Of a DNA stretch of 64,000 nucleotides, positions 34,773 to 43,353 are shown piece by piece. The notes beneath the pieces were generated by a model. That model was given only the letters and a program-made list of their open reading frames with translations, did not search any database and was not told the origin of the DNA. Made by a program: the position numbers and the translations under genes. This DNA is from Aquamicrobium zhengzhouense (GTDB taxonomy: Bacteria > Pseudomonadota > Alphaproteobacteria > Rhizobiales > Rhizobiaceae), in the NCBI RefSeq assembly GCF_016124105.1, contig NZ_JADGMQ010000003.1, positions 248,001 through 312,000 of the forward strand, written 5' to 3'. Positions within the stretch are counted from its first letter, which is position 1. Every line of letters starts with the position of its first letter.

Positions 34773-35540
34773 TTAATGTCCGAGGCCGATGCCCATAGGC
34801 TTGAGTAGCATCCAGATCGCCATGCCGACCATCATCAGGTTTTCGGTCAGAGACACGAAGCCGAGCGGCACGTTGCTGTCGCCGCCGACGCAGGCGCATT
34901 TGAGTTCACGCTTGTCGATATAGACCGCCTTGAAGACCGATACGGCTCCGACGGTGCCGATGAAGAGGGCGACTGGGACCGACAGCCACATCAGGGCGCC
35001 GGCCATCATCAGGACGCCCGCCAGCGCTTCGCCGAATGGATAGAGGTAGGAATAGCGCACCCAGCGCTGGGCGAGAAGGTCGTAGTTCAGGAACATGGTG
35101 GCGAAGCCCTCCACGTCCTTGAGCTTTTGCAGGGCGAGCAGACACATGGCAATGGCGATGAACCATTCAGCCGCCTCGACCGTCGCGAGGCTGCCGAATG
35201 CCGCCCAACTCGCCGCCAGCGCCATCAACGCCGCCATCGCGAACAGCGCGATCACCGGCGTATAGGTCGTGGCGTCCTTGTCCTTCACCTCCTTGCCGAA
35301 GAAGGCGAGAAGATCGTCGTAGCCGCCGATGCGCTTGCCGCCGATGAAGGTTTGCGGCGTGGTCTCGACTCTGTGCTTTTCCTTGAAAGCGTCGATCTCG
35401 GCGCGCAAAGTCAACTCGTGATCCTCGACCACATAGCCCTCGCGCTTCAGGAGATCGAGCGATTTGAGACCATAGGGGCAGGTGTGCTCCGCCGTCACCA
35501 TCCTGTGCAGTTCGGCGTGTTTCTGGGTGGAAGTGGCCAT
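34773..35540 (-). CDS. Glutaredoxin-MauE/DoxX-like fusion membrane protein
   Basis: The 255-residue protein has an N-terminal glutaredoxin domain (about 1-85) with the active-site motif HTCPYGLKS, where the second cysteine of the classical CPYC is glycine, so a monothiol mechanism is expected, and the TPQTFIGGKRIGGYDDL binding segment. Four membrane helices of the MauE/DoxX type follow (about 95-250), with a KCACVGG motif near residue 215. Proteins of this fusion type accompany copper resistance genes; transfer of reducing power or of copper across the membrane is plausible but unproven. Confidence 0.85.
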   Translation of the reverse strand: MATSTQKHAELHRMVTAEHTCPYGLKSLDLLKREGYVVEDHELTLRAEIDAFKEKHRVETTPQTFIGGKRIGGYDDLLAFFGKEVKDKDATTYTPVIALFAMAALMALAASWAAFGSLATVEAAEWFIAIAMCLLALQKLKDVEGFATMFLNYDLLAQRWVRYSYLYPFGEALAGVLMMAGALMWLSVPVALFIGTVGAVSVFKAVYIDKRELKCACVGGDSNVPLGFVSLTENLMMVGMAIWMLLKPMGIGLGH

Positions 35541-35558
35541 GTCGTCAGTCCTTCGATT

Positions 35559-35834
35559 TCAGAGTTTTGCTTTTGCGAACACCTCGACCAGTTCGCTGAA
35601 TTTCTGGCGTTGCGCGTCCGCATCGCCCGCCGCGATCGCGTCCTCGACACAACAGGCAGCATGCGTCTTGAGAATTTCGGTCTCGACTTTGGACAACGCC
35701 GCCTTGATGGCGTGGATCTGGTAGAGGATATCGATGCAGTAGCGGTCATCAGCCAGCATCTGGCCGATGCCGCGCACCTGACCTTCGATACGATTGAGCC
35801 TCGCGCGGAGGGCTTTGCTGTCCTTGTGGCACAT
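35559..35834 (-). CDS. csoR: CsoR-type copper-sensing repressor
   Basis: The 91-residue all-helical protein belongs to the CsoR/RcnR family. It has C33, H58 and C62 with spacings 25 and 4, exactly those of the Cu(I) ligands in CsoR, which argues against the nickel or formaldehyde sensors of the family. MCHKDSKALRARL is the start (ATG 35834); the frame runs to 36002 but would cross the operator at 35844. Apo-CsoR would repress, and Cu(I) release, the csoR-glutaredoxin/MauE-DUF305 operon. Confidence 0.9.
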   Translation of the reverse strand: MCHKDSKALRARLNRIEGQVRGIGQMLADDRYCIDILYQIHAIKAALSKVETEILKTHAACCVEDAIAAGDADAQRQKFSELVEVFAKAKL

Positions 35835-35843
35835 CGTCGTAAA

Positions 35844-35860
35844 ATACCCCATATGGGTAT
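35844..35860 (-). promoter_or_regulatory. Putative CsoR operator
   Basis: ATACCC and GGGTAT arms are separated by 5 bases, the pseudo-palindrome typical of CsoR operators. It lies 10 bases before the csoR start codon, so binding would autoregulate the operon. No second copy was found in the window. Confidence 0.72.
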
Positions 35861-35958
35861 ATTTAACACCCGGAAGCCATCCTGGGTTCCCTGCAATTGA
35901 ATAATCTCGTCGGCGACTTCCCATCTGCTTTGGGCCGTTGTCGCGATAATAACGGGGG

Positions 35959-35989
35959 TTGACCTTCCAACGGTGGGAAGGATCATCTT
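35959..35989 (+). promoter_or_regulatory. CueR-type promoter of the 87-residue small protein gene
   Basis: TTGACC (35959-35964) and CATCTT (35984-35989) are 19 bases apart, the overlong spacer of MerR-family promoters. The spacer has the dyad CCTTCC and GGAAGG (35963-35981). The architecture is the same as before copA1. Confidence 0.75.
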
Positions 35990-36015
35990 TGCTAGACAGC
36001 AAAGGAGATCAATCC

Positions 36016-36279
36016 ATGAAGATCAGAGCCGAGAATCTGATCGCCGCTGTTGGCGAGCTTCGGGTCGGGCTGCTTGCGGTCAGGAATCTGGCCGATACGC
36101 TACTGTCCCTCATCGAGGCAGCGGACACGTCACCATCGTCGAAACGGGGTTCCGGACGTGGTTCGGCGTCCATGCGAGCCGTTTGCCTTGATCGAAGGCG
36201 CACCGACGGGGCGCTTGTCGCCTTCGCGGTGGCAACCGTCATCGTGCTGATGACCGGCAAAGGAAAAGGGCGGAATTGA
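36016..36279 (+). CDS. Small copper-regulated membrane protein, unknown
   Basis: The 87-residue product begins MKIRAENLIAAVGELR, has a Ser/Gly/Arg-rich middle and one C-terminal membrane helix (GALVAFAVATVIVLMTG) ending in a basic tail. I do not recognise a family, and it has no Cys/His metal motif. The start has an AAAGGAG box. It stands alone between a CueR-type promoter and a terminator, which argues that it is a real copper-induced gene. Confidence 0.6.
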   Translation: MKIRAENLIAAVGELRVGLLAVRNLADTLLSLIEAADTSPSSKRGSGRGSASMRAVCLDRRRTDGALVAFAVATVIVLMTGKGKGRN

Positions 36280-36292
36280 TCCGCCCTTTTCC
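36262..36292. terminator. Bidirectional rho-independent terminator
   Basis: A 13-bp stem (GGAAAAGGGCGGA with TCCGCCCTTTTCC) closes a 5-base loop and has A- and T-runs within the arms, so it serves both the small gene on the plus strand and the DUF305 gene ending at 36296 on the minus strand. Confidence 0.9.
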
Positions 36293-36295
36293 TTA

Positions 36296-36700
36296 TCATT
36301 GACCACGCTTGGCCAGCCATTCCTGCATCTGCGCGATCTCTGCCTCTTGAGCGGAGATGACCTCCTCAGCGAGCGCTCGCACCTCGGGGTCCGATCCGTG
36401 TTCGAGAACGACACGGGCCATGTCGATGGCGCCCTGGTGATGCGGGATCATACCGCGCATGAAATCCTCGTCCGCATCGCCCGTAAACTCGATGGCCATA
36501 TCGGCGTGCATCTTGTCGTTAACTTCCTGATAGGCCCGAATCACAGGGTTGTCCGAAGGCGTGCTGGTGCCGTGTCCGGCATGCTCACCGTGATTCATGG
36601 TCGCTCCTTGTCCTTGCTCGTCCATCTGGGACTGCGCGTAGGCGAGCCCCCCGGCAATGACGAACGCGCCGGCAATGAAGATCGGGGTGAGCTTGTTCAT
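36296..36700 (-). CDS. DUF305 periplasmic copper-binding protein
   Basis: The 134-residue protein has a signal peptide (cleavage near residue 23), a His-rich segment ([10 protein letters not shown]) and the DUF305 domain with [14 protein letters not shown]. Members such as CopM bind copper in the periplasm. It is transcribed after copZ on the minus strand (14 bases apart), so it shares the CueR-type promoter at 36943. The terminator at 36262 follows its stop closely. Confidence 0.9.
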   Translation of the reverse strand: MNKLTPIFIAGAFVIAGGLAYAQSQMDEQGQGATMNHGEHAGHGTSTPSDNPVIRAYQEVNDKMHADMAIEFTGDADEDFMRGMIPHHQGAIDMARVVLEHGSDPEVRALAEEVISAQEAEIAQMQEWLAKRGQ

Positions 36701-36714
36701 GACGTAGCTCCTTA

Positions 36715-36909
36715 TCAGTTTACGGTTGCAGGATAGCCGGCTTCTTCCAGAACCTCCTGAAGAGCCTCCGCGGTAGCCGTCGTCTCGACCTTGACCGCGC
36801 GTGCCTCCGGATTCGTTTCCACCCTGGCGCTGGGGTCGACGGACTGGATCGCCTTGGTGACGGATTTCGCGCAGCCGCCGCAGGTCATGTTCTCGATTCT
36901 GAGTTCCAT
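36715..36909 (-). CDS. copZ: Copper chaperone CopZ
   Basis: The 64-residue protein is a single heavy-metal-associated domain with MTCGGC in the first loop (C10, C13). Such chaperones carry Cu(I) in the cytoplasm and deliver it to CopA and CueR or CsoR. The ATG has an AAGGAG box. It is divergent from copA1, with a CueR-type promoter for each direction in the shared 160-base region. Confidence 0.93.
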   Translation of the reverse strand: MELRIENMTCGGCAKSVTKAIQSVDPSARVETNPEARAVKVETTATAEALQEVLEEAGYPATVN

Positions 36910-36942
36910 GATAATTCTCCTTGTTTCTGTCTCACGCCGGCG

Positions 36943-36973
36943 AATGTGGGGCTTCCAACCATGGTAAGGTCAA
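36943..36973 (-). promoter_or_regulatory. CueR-type promoter of copZ
   Basis: On the minus strand TTGACC (complement of 36968-36973) and CACATT (complement of 36943-36948) are 19 bases apart, with a CCATGG-centred spacer ending GTTGGAAGCCC that resembles the other sites. Confidence 0.7.
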
Positions 36974-36998
36974 TAGCGATTTTTCTCTTCGCTACCTC

Positions 36999-37029
36999 TT
37001 GACCTTCCCATGGTTGGAAGCCCCATCTT
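36999..37029 (+). promoter_or_regulatory. CueR-type promoter of copA1
   Basis: TTGACC at 36999-37004 and CATCTT at 37024-37029 with a 19-base spacer holding the dyad CTTCC and GGAAG. It lies 41 bases before the copA1 start. Confidence 0.75.
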
Positions 37030-37069
37030 CTGCCCGAACTGGAATTTCGGGACAAGAAAGGAGGCGGCT

Positions 37070-39628
37070 ATGAATGCCCCCGTTCAAGCAACAGACCTGT
37101 CCGGGACGATCTCGCTCCCCATCGAGGGAATGACCTGCGCTTCCTGCGTCGGTCGCGTTGAAAGGGCCCTCAAGGCCGTGCCCGGCGTCGCCGATGCCGT
37201 CGTCAACCTGGCGACAGAAAAGGCGAGCATCACCACGAAGGTCCCTGTCGATGCCTCCACGCTCGTCAAGGCTGTGGAGGATGTGGGCTATGAGGTTGCG
37301 GCAAGCTTCTCCGCGCCTGTGGCGGCCTCGCTTGAGCTGGCGGTCGAGGGGATGACCTGCGCATCCTGCGTGGGTCGCGTTGAAAAGGCGCTCAAGGCCG
37401 TGCCCGGCGTCACCAATGCCGTCGTCAACCTCGCGACCGAAAGGGCCACGATCAAGGGCAGTGCCGATGTGGCAGCCTTGGTGGCGGCAATAGAGAACGC
37501 CGGATACGACGCCAAGGTGATCGCAGCAGACGCCCGGGGCAGCCAGTCCGAAACGGATGATCGTGCCGAGAAGAAGGAAGCTGAGCGCCGTGAACTGACC
37601 CGCGATTTCACGATTGCTGTGCTGCTGACCGTGCCTGTCTTCATCCTGGAGATGGGCTCGCACGTCATCCCCGGCATGCATGACCTGATCGCTTCGACCA
37701 TCGGCATGCAGATGAACTGGTACATCCAGTTCCTGCTAACGACCATCGTCCTGTTCGTTCCGGGTATCCGCTTTTATGATAAGGGGCTTCCGGCACTGTG
37801 GCGGCTCGCCCCCGACATGAACTCCCTGGTCGCTGTCGGCACACTCGCGGCTTACGGTTATTCGCTGGTCGCGACCTTCGCACCCGGCTTCCTGCCTGCC
37901 GGAACGGTGAACGTTTATTTCGAGGCCGCAGCCGTCATCGTGACGCTGATCCTGCTCGGCCGTCTGCTGGAGGCGCGTGCCAAGGGGCGCACGTCCGAGG
38001 CGATCAAGCGTCTTGTCGGCCTTCAGGCCAAGATGGCGCGCGTGCGCAGGGACGGCAAGACGGTTGAACTGCCGATCGATTCCGTTCTGGCCGGAGACAT
38101 CGTCGAGGTTCGGCCCGGCGATCGCATCCCGGTGGATGGCAAGGTCATCGAAGGCGAGAGCTATGTCGACGAATCGATGATCACCGGTGAGCCGATCCCG
38201 GTTTCCAAGGGAAACGGCAGCGAGGTCGTGGCCGGAACGGTGAACCAGAAGGGCGCCTTTGCCATTCGAGCAATAGCAGTCGGCGGCAACACCGTTCTGT
38301 CGCAGATCATCCGCATGGTCGAGGACGCGCAGGGCTCCAAGCTGCCGATCCAGGCGCTGGTCGACAAAGTCACGATGTATTTCGTGCCGGCCGTCTTCGC
38401 CGTCGCAGCCCTAACCTTTGCGGCCTGGCTCTGGTTCGGGCCGTCGCCCGCGCTCACTTTCGCGCTGGTCAACGCCGTCGCGGTTCTGATCATCGCCTGC
38501 CCTTGCGCCATGGGCCTGGCTACGCCGACCTCGATCATGGTCGGCACGGGCCGCGGTGCCGAGCTGGGCGTGCTCTTCCGCAAGGGCGAAGCGCTGCAAT
38601 TGCTGAAAGACGCCAAGGTCGTCGCAGTCGACAAGACGGGCACGTTGACGGAAGGCAAACCGGCTCTCACCGATCTGGAACTGGCCGCCGGATTTGAGCG
38701 CGCAGATGTGTTGGCTCTGGTCGCGGCCGTCGAGGCCAAGTCCGAACACCCGATCGCCCGCGCGATCGTGGACGCGGCCGCCGCGGAGAACATCTCACTG
38801 CCGGACGTGTCGGACTTCGAATCGGTGACAGGTTTCGGCGTGAAGGCTGCGGCCGGTGGCAAGCGGGTCGAGATAGGCGCTGACCGCTACATGAGCGAAC
38901 TCGGTCACGACGTGGCGGCGTTCTCCAAGGTCGCCGAACGCCTCGGCGATGAAGGTAAGTCTCCGCTCTATGCGGCGATCGACGGCAAGCTCGCGGCGAT
39001 CATCGCTGTGGCTGATCCCATCAAGGAGACGACGCCGGCCGCCATCAAGGCGCTGCACGATCTTGGCCTAAAGATCGCGATGATCACTGGCGACAACAAG
39101 CGCACGGCCAAGGCCATTGCCGCGCGGCTGGGCATCGACGAGGTGGTGGCGGAAGTGCTGCCGGACGGCAAAGTCGACTCGATCCGTCGCCTCAAGGCCG
39201 AGCATGGCAAGGTCGCCTTCGTCGGTGACGGCATCAATGACGCGCCGGCGCTGGCCGAGGCGGATGTGGGCCTTGCCATCGGCACCGGCACGGACATTGC
39301 CATCGAGGCTGCCGACGTGGTGCTGATGTCGGGCAGCCTGCAAGGCGTGCCGAACGCGATCGCGTTGTCCAAGGCGACGATCGGCAACATCCGGCAGAAC
39401 CTGTTTTGGGCCTTTGCCTACAACACGGCTCTGATCCCCGTTGCCGCTGGCCTGCTCTATCCGGCTTACGGCATCCTGCTGTCGCCCGTCTTCGCCGCCG
39501 GCGCGATGGCCTTGTCGAGCGTCTTCGTGCTCGGCAATGCGCTGAGGCTCAAGACCTTCCGCGCCCCGGCACAGGCTGAAAGCGGTGCCGTCCGGCACCG
39601 TCAGCCGGAACTTGCACCCGCGGAATAA
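37070..39628 (+). CDS. copA: Cu(I)-exporting P1B-ATPase CopA (two HMA domains)
   Basis: The 852-residue pump has two N-terminal heavy-metal-associated domains (MTCASC at 21-26 and at 95-100), eight membrane helices with the Cu(I) site C477-P-C479, the phosphorylated D521 in DKTGTLTEG, an HP motif ([10 protein letters not shown]), and the C-terminal hinge [10 protein letters not shown]. This is the P1B-1 type that moves Cu(I) from the cytoplasm to the periplasm. ATG 37070 has an AAAGGAGG box. The glutaredoxin, ferredoxin-reductase and cueR genes follow on the same strand. Confidence 0.96.
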   Translation: MNAPVQATDLSGTISLPIEGMTCASCVGRVERALKAVPGVADAVVNLATEKASITTKVPVDASTLVKAVEDVGYEVAASFSAPVAASLELAVEGMTCASCVGRVEKALKAVPGVTNAVVNLATERATIKGSADVAALVAAIENAGYDAKVIAADARGSQSETDDRAEKKEAERRELTRDFTIAVLLTVPVFILEMGSHVIPGMHDLIASTIGMQMNWYIQFLLTTIVLFVPGIRFYDKGLPALWRLAPDMNSLVAVGTLAAYGYSLVATFAPGFLPAGTVNVYFEAAAVIVTLILLGRLLEARAKGRTSEAIKRLVGLQAKMARVRRDGKTVELPIDSVLAGDIVEVRPGDRIPVDGKVIEGESYVDESMITGEPIPVSKGNGSEVVAGTVNQKGAFAIRAIAVGGNTVLSQIIRMVEDAQGSKLPIQALVDKVTMYFVPAVFAVAALTFAAWLWFGPSPALTFALVNAVAVLIIACPCAMGLATPTSIMVGTGRGAELGVLFRKGEALQLLKDAKVVAVDKTGTLTEGKPALTDLELAAGFERADVLALVAAVEAKSEHPIARAIVDAAAAENISLPDVSDFESVTGFGVKAAAGGKRVEIGADRYMSELGHDVAAFSKVAERLGDEGKSPLYAAIDGKLAAIIAVADPIKETTPAAIKALHDLGLKIAMITGDNKRTAKAIAARLGIDEVVAEVLPDGKVDSIRRLKAEHGKVAFVGDGINDAPALAEADVGLAIGTGTDIAIEAADVVLMSGSLQGVPNAIALSKATIGNIRQNLFWAFAYNTALIPVAAGLLYPAYGILLSPVFAAGAMALSSVFVLGNALRLKTFRAPAQAESGAVRHRQPELAPAE

Positions 39629-39682
39629 GAACAGACGAGCTTGCTTCGGCAGGCTCGCCACATCTGCGAAAGGGATGAAGCG

Positions 39683-39945
39683 ATGACCAATTCAGGAACT
39701 CCGTCGGTGCTGCTTTATACAACGCCAACCTGCCCCGATTGCCATGCCGTTAAGCGGTGGCTTGCAGATCAGGGTGTGCCGTTCGAAGAACGGGACCTGT
39801 CAGATCCGCAGATCGCCGAAGAGGCGAAAGCGCGGACCGGCGTGCGCGTTGCCCCGATCACCATCGTCAATGAACAGGTCTTCTACGGAACCTTCGCCGA
39901 CCAGAACCCCGCCTTGCGGAGGCTCTGTCATCGAACATCGCCTGA
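39683..39945 (+). CDS. Glutaredoxin-like protein with apparent frameshift near its end
   Basis: The N-terminal 75 residues form a glutaredoxin (LLYTTPTCPDCHAVKRWL, then VRVAPITIV and the FYGTFADQNP segment), with a dithiol CPDC active site. The uninterrupted frame goes on to 40150 through unrelated text that overlaps the next gene by 193 bases. In the neighbouring frame the text after the CCCC at 39907-39910 reads RLAEALSSNIA and a stop at 39943-39945, a natural end just before the next gene's ribosome-binding site. One missing C in the CCCC run would join the two, so the given coordinates assume that indel. Confidence 0.72.
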
Positions 39946-39957
39946 GGGGAGATTGTC

Positions 39958-40971
39958 ATGGCAAGACGAATCGAAATCCGGCAGGCGGCGCGCACTATCG
40001 ACGTGCCGGACGGCCGAACCATTCTGGAGAGCGCGCTGGAAGAAGGGTTCGCATACCCTCATGGATGCCGTTCGGGTCGCTGCGGCTCCTGCAAGTCCCG
40101 ACTGCTCAGCGGCGAGGTCGGCCTTCTGCCGCATACGCGCTTTTCCCTGACGGACGATGAGCGGGCTCAGGGATTGATCCTCGCATGCCGCGCGCAGCCG
40201 CTTACGGACTGCGCGGTCGCATGGCTCGACGAGGACGAGGAACAGCTTGATCTTCCCGTCCGCACCTTTCGGACGCGGGTCGTCGCGATCGATGACGCAA
40301 CCCACGACATCCGGCAAATCAGGCTGGAGATCGAAACGGGAGAGACCGTCACGTTCAAGGCGGGCCAGTATGCGCAGGTGACGTTCGACGGCGTTCCGGC
40401 GCGCGACTATTCGATGGCGAACCGGCCGGGTCGAGCCCAACTCGAATTCCACATAAGACATGTGCCCGGTGGAGCGACGAGCGAACACATCGCCAGGTCG
40501 CTCAAGGTCGGCGACGAGGTTACGGTTCGCGGACCTCTCGGCAGCTCGTTTCTGCGCGAACAGCATACGGGACCGATTCTGTCAGTTGCCGGCGGATCGG
40601 GACTGGCGCCGATCAAGTCGATTGTCGAAACGGCACTGACAAGCGGCCTGCGGCGGCCGATCCATCTTTATTTCGGGGCGCGGACGGAACGTGATCTCTA
40701 TCTCATCGAACATTTCAATCTTCTAGCGAGCACTTACGGCAACCTCACGTTCACTCGTCCTTTCCAAGGTCAGCCGATCCGAACACTTCCGAACCGGCCT
40801 AGTAACGGATGCGATCGTGAGCGACGTCAGAATCTCGATGGCTGGAGGGCCTATATGGCCGGACCGCCTGCCATGATCGATGCCTCCAGCATCATGCTTC
40901 GCGAGTTGGGATTGCGCGCTGAGGACATACATGCGGACGTGTTTTTTACGCCCGAAAAAGCGCTTATATGA
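39958..40971 (+). CDS. [2Fe-2S] ferredoxin-flavin oxidoreductase (FAD/NAD) in the copper operon
   Basis: The 337-residue protein has an N-terminal plant-type ferredoxin domain with CRSGRCGSC and a fourth cysteine near residue 80, then an FAD-binding domain (RDYSMAN near 150) and an NAD-binding domain (AGGSGLAPIKSI near 220), as in naphthalene dioxygenase reductases. Between about residues 267 and 290 the reading (QPIRTLPNRPSNGCDRERRQ) is unlike the family, whereas the next frame over the same DNA reads RTGLVTDAIVSDV as expected; two compensating single-base indels near 40757 and 40832 would explain it. Partners are unknown; a role in copper reduction is conceivable. Confidence 0.8.
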   Translation: MARRIEIRQAARTIDVPDGRTILESALEEGFAYPHGCRSGRCGSCKSRLLSGEVGLLPHTRFSLTDDERAQGLILACRAQPLTDCAVAWLDEDEEQLDLPVRTFRTRVVAIDDATHDIRQIRLEIETGETVTFKAGQYAQVTFDGVPARDYSMANRPGRAQLEFHIRHVPGGATSEHIARSLKVGDEVTVRGPLGSSFLREQHTGPILSVAGGSGLAPIKSIVETALTSGLRRPIHLYFGARTERDLYLIEHFNLLASTYGNLTFTRPFQGQPIRTLPNRPSNGCDRERRQNLDGWRAYMAGPPAMIDASSIMLRELGLRAEDIHADVFFTPEKALI

Positions 40972-40991
40972 GCGGATGAAAGGAACTGGGG

Positions 40992-41507
40992 ATGAATATC
41001 GGAAAAGCAGCGGCAGCATCGGGCGTCTCGGCCAAGATGATCCGCTACTACGAGTCGATCGGATTGATCCCAGAAGCATCGCGAACGGATAGCGGTTATC
41101 GCGATTACTCCGACAAGGATGTGCATACGCTGCGCTTCATAAGGCGCGCGCGCGATCTCGGCTTCTCGGTCGAGCAGATGAGCGAGCTACTTGCTTTGTG
41201 GCGTGACCGGAGCCGGGCGAGTGCGGACGTCAAGCGTGTTGCGCTCCAACATGTCGAGGAACTTGAACGGAAGGCGCGCGAACTCAGGGAGATGAGCATG
41301 ACGCTCAAGCATCTGGCCGAGAACTGCCGGGGCAATGCCCGGCCGGACTGCCCGATCATCGACGAGCTGTCGGCGGCTGATGGCCCTGAGACCAGCCCCA
41401 CGCGCACCCGCCATCGTTCTGGCACGACAGGGAACAGGTTCGAGCACACAAGGCCCGTCGTGTCGGCGCAGGCGAAACGAAGCGACCACGGCGCTAGGGA
41501 GCAATAG
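40992..41507 (+). CDS. cueR: CueR-type Cu(I)-responsive MerR activator
   Basis: The 171-residue protein has the MerR winged helix (MNIGKAAAASGVSAKMIRYYESIGL), dimerisation helix and the metal loop with C112 and C120 (CRGNARPDCPI), the exact positions of the Cu(I) ligands in CueR. About 40 extra residues follow the usual end (GPETSPTRTRHRSG onward), which is unusual. It would activate the four 19-bp-spacer promoters found in the window. The next small gene begins 3 bases after its stop. Confidence 0.92.
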   Translation: MNIGKAAAASGVSAKMIRYYESIGLIPEASRTDSGYRDYSDKDVHTLRFIRRARDLGFSVEQMSELLALWRDRSRASADVKRVALQHVEELERKARELREMSMTLKHLAENCRGNARPDCPIIDELSAADGPETSPTRTRHRSGTTGNRFEHTRPVVSAQAKRSDHGAREQ

Positions 41508-41509
41508 GC

Positions 41510-41716
41510 ATGACCCTTGCCGGCGAAATCCTGCACCTGTTCAAACGAGCATGTTCGGACGGCGACATGGAAGTTGCCGAGAAGCTACTGCAAGCCCTTG
41601 AACTGATTGATGCGCGAGGACTCGGCGCCGCAGCTTCGGATAAGCCGTTGTCTCAAGCCTATCTGGCTATCGGTGAGCTCCCTGTGCCTCCGAAAAAATG
41701 TCAGCGGCCTCATTAA
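41510..41716 (+). CDS. Small uncharacterised protein after cueR
   Basis: The 68-residue product reads MTLAGEILHLFKRACSDGDMEVAEKLLQALELID, a helical hairpin resembling a short ankyrin- or TPR-like element, then a proline-rich tail with one cysteine. No family recognised. Starting 3 bases after cueR, it is probably co-transcribed. Confidence 0.5.
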   Translation: MTLAGEILHLFKRACSDGDMEVAEKLLQALELIDARGLGAAASDKPLSQAYLAIGELPVPPKKCQRPH

Positions 41717-41828
41717 GACATCATGTGTTCAGTGAGACCCCAGAATGGGACTAGGAATGCCGACTTCGCAGGTCAATAACCACTCGCGTACGAGCGGATC
41801 ACGATTCGGAGGCGGTTGACTGCGAAAT

Positions 41829-42275
41829 TCAGCGGCGTCGGGAAACCTCCTCCTGAAATCCGCGCTCTCGTTCCGGCCAGGTACTCTTGATAAAGGCGAG
41901 GACCGCCCGGATCTCGGCATCGCCCAGGGTATCGCCAAAACCAGGCATGTCGCTCTCGTAGTTTCCCCCGACGACGGCGGCTGTGCCCTCTTTGACGATG
42001 CGGAACAGCATCTCATCGGCATGATGCCAAGTGTGGCCGCTGGCATCATGCGGGGGAGCCGGCAGTCGCCCGGACGGTAGAGGCGTTTTCCAGTCAGGCT
42101 GCCCCTCGAGTTGCACGCCGTGGCAGGCCGCGCAGTGATCTCCATAGATAGTGCGACCGGCTGCGATTGTTGCCGCGTCTTCGCCATTAGTCCGAAGGTC
42201 AACGAAGGTCCAACTGCCGATAATGATCGCGCCGGCTGTGATGCCGAGGCCGATCACAACTCTTGCGTTGGTCAC
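41829..42275 (-). CDS. Class I cytochrome c (exported)
   Basis: The 148-residue protein has an N-terminal membrane anchor or signal (about 7-26) and a cytochrome c domain with the haem-binding CAACHG and the distal methionine in ESDMPGFGD. It belongs to the small soluble c-type group found near copper resistance and oxidase genes. It stands alone on the minus strand, facing away from the unknown exported protein at 42371. Electron transfer to the multicopper oxidase or to b561 is possible but unproven. Confidence 0.88.
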   Translation of the reverse strand: MTNARVVIGLGITAGAIIIGSWTFVDLRTNGEDAATIAAGRTIYGDHCAACHGVQLEGQPDWKTPLPSGRLPAPPHDASGHTWHHADEMLFRIVKEGTAAVVGGNYESDMPGFGDTLGDAEIRAVLAFIKSTWPERERGFQEEVSRRR

Positions 42276-42370
42276 TCAGCCTGCTCTGTAAGCTGTTTGG
42301 AACCGTCCAGACTGTCTAATTCAAAGCAAGTCATTGCGATACCTCATGCAGTGGAACCCTTAGTCGGCTG

Positions 42371-42808
42371 ATGCGTTCCGGCGTTATGCGACGGCAGGCC
42401 ACAAAGAGCAAATCTGAATCCTTTTGGCAAAAGCTTGTGAGCGCTCTGGCGCTTCTGGCAACCGTCATGTTCATGGCGCATGGCGCGATGGCAGAGACTT
42501 TGGGGTTGCACGTTCATGCGCTCGACGCTGCTCAGCCCTGTCACACTGAATCATCGTCGGACGCGACGAATTGGCTTTCCGATTCCGTCGCCCACGACGA
42601 ATCCTCAAGTGTTGCCGACCCGCAGTCGGGCGTGGATCAGCATAATAGTTCCGCCTGCTGCGGAAAAGCTTGCATGGCTGCGCTCGTGCCGGATCAGGTT
42701 CCTCGTTTGCAAAGCCCGCGTGGCGATCAGAAGTCACTGGTTCTCGCCTGCTGGCTCACCGGTCTTTCTCCGGAGGGGCCGCGCCGCCCCCCGAGAACAT
42801 CCAACTGA
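42371..42808 (+). CDS. Exported Cys/His small protein, member 1 of three
   Basis: The 145-residue protein has a signal peptide (about 25-42, VSALALLATVMFMAHGAMA) and a mature part rich in His, Ser and Asp with a CCGKACMAALVP segment, ending in GLSPEGPRRPPR. No family recognised, but the products at 44040 and 50121 share the layout of signal, spacer, a CC-x2-C or similar cysteine cluster, and a Pro-Pro-basic end. Each heads a copper gene group. It precedes the Csp-like copper storage gene. Confidence 0.6.
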   Translation: MRSGVMRRQATKSKSESFWQKLVSALALLATVMFMAHGAMAETLGLHVHALDAAQPCHTESSSDATNWLSDSVAHDESSSVADPQSGVDQHNSSACCGKACMAALVPDQVPRLQSPRGDQKSLVLACWLTGLSPEGPRRPPRTSN

Positions 42809-42981
42809 TTTGATCGTTCTCCGTCGAGAGCGCATGACAGCTGTGATGCTGACGTCTCTCACGCCGCTTTGGATGGATGACGGTCTATGGACGCGGCCTA
42901 TCTTGTTTTGCGTCCCTGCTGTGACTGGCGTCACCCGCGCAGTCCTCAGTCCCTACGCCTTTCCATAGATGGAGAAACCAA

Positions 42982-43317
42982 ATGCACCACGAGATGTCCC
43001 CTGAAATGCAGAGCTGCATCGACGAATGCCTGCGCTGCCATAGTGTTTGCCTAAGCACAGCCATGAACCATTGCTTGGAGGCAGGCGGGCGTCACGTCGA
43101 GCCACGCCACTTCCGAATAATGATCGCTTGTGCGGAAATCTGTCAGACCGCAGCTAACTTTATGCTGATGGGCACCGACCTTCACAAACGCACCTGCGCA
43201 GTTTGCGCCGACATCTGTGAAGAATGCGCCCAGAGCTGCGAGCAGACAGGCGATATGCAGGAATGCGTTGATGCCTGCCGCCAGTGCGCGGACAGTTGTC
43301 GGAAGATGGCAGCTTGA
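42982..43317 (+). CDS. Four-helix-bundle copper storage protein (Csp/DUF326)
   Basis: The 111-residue protein has 16 cysteines placed along four helices (CIDECLRCHSVC, then CAEICQTAANF, CAVCADICEECAQSC, CVDACRQCADSC), the Csp arrangement in which the core of the bundle binds many Cu(I) ions. It lacks a signal peptide, so it is the cytosolic (Csp3-like) type that would buffer internal copper. The ATG has a GGAGAAACC box. It precedes a DUF305 gene by 36 bases. Confidence 0.92.
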   Translation: MHHEMSPEMQSCIDECLRCHSVCLSTAMNHCLEAGGRHVEPRHFRIMIACAEICQTAANFMLMGTDLHKRTCAVCADICEECAQSCEQTGDMQECVDACRQCADSCRKMAA

Positions 43318-43353
43318 TCGCCGCAAAACCAGTCACATCAAAGGAACACTTTC

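Noticed and set aside
39744-40160. 138-codon frame overlapping the glutaredoxin and reductase starts
   Set aside because: Arg/Ser/Pro-rich composition and no domain; it lies across two real genes.
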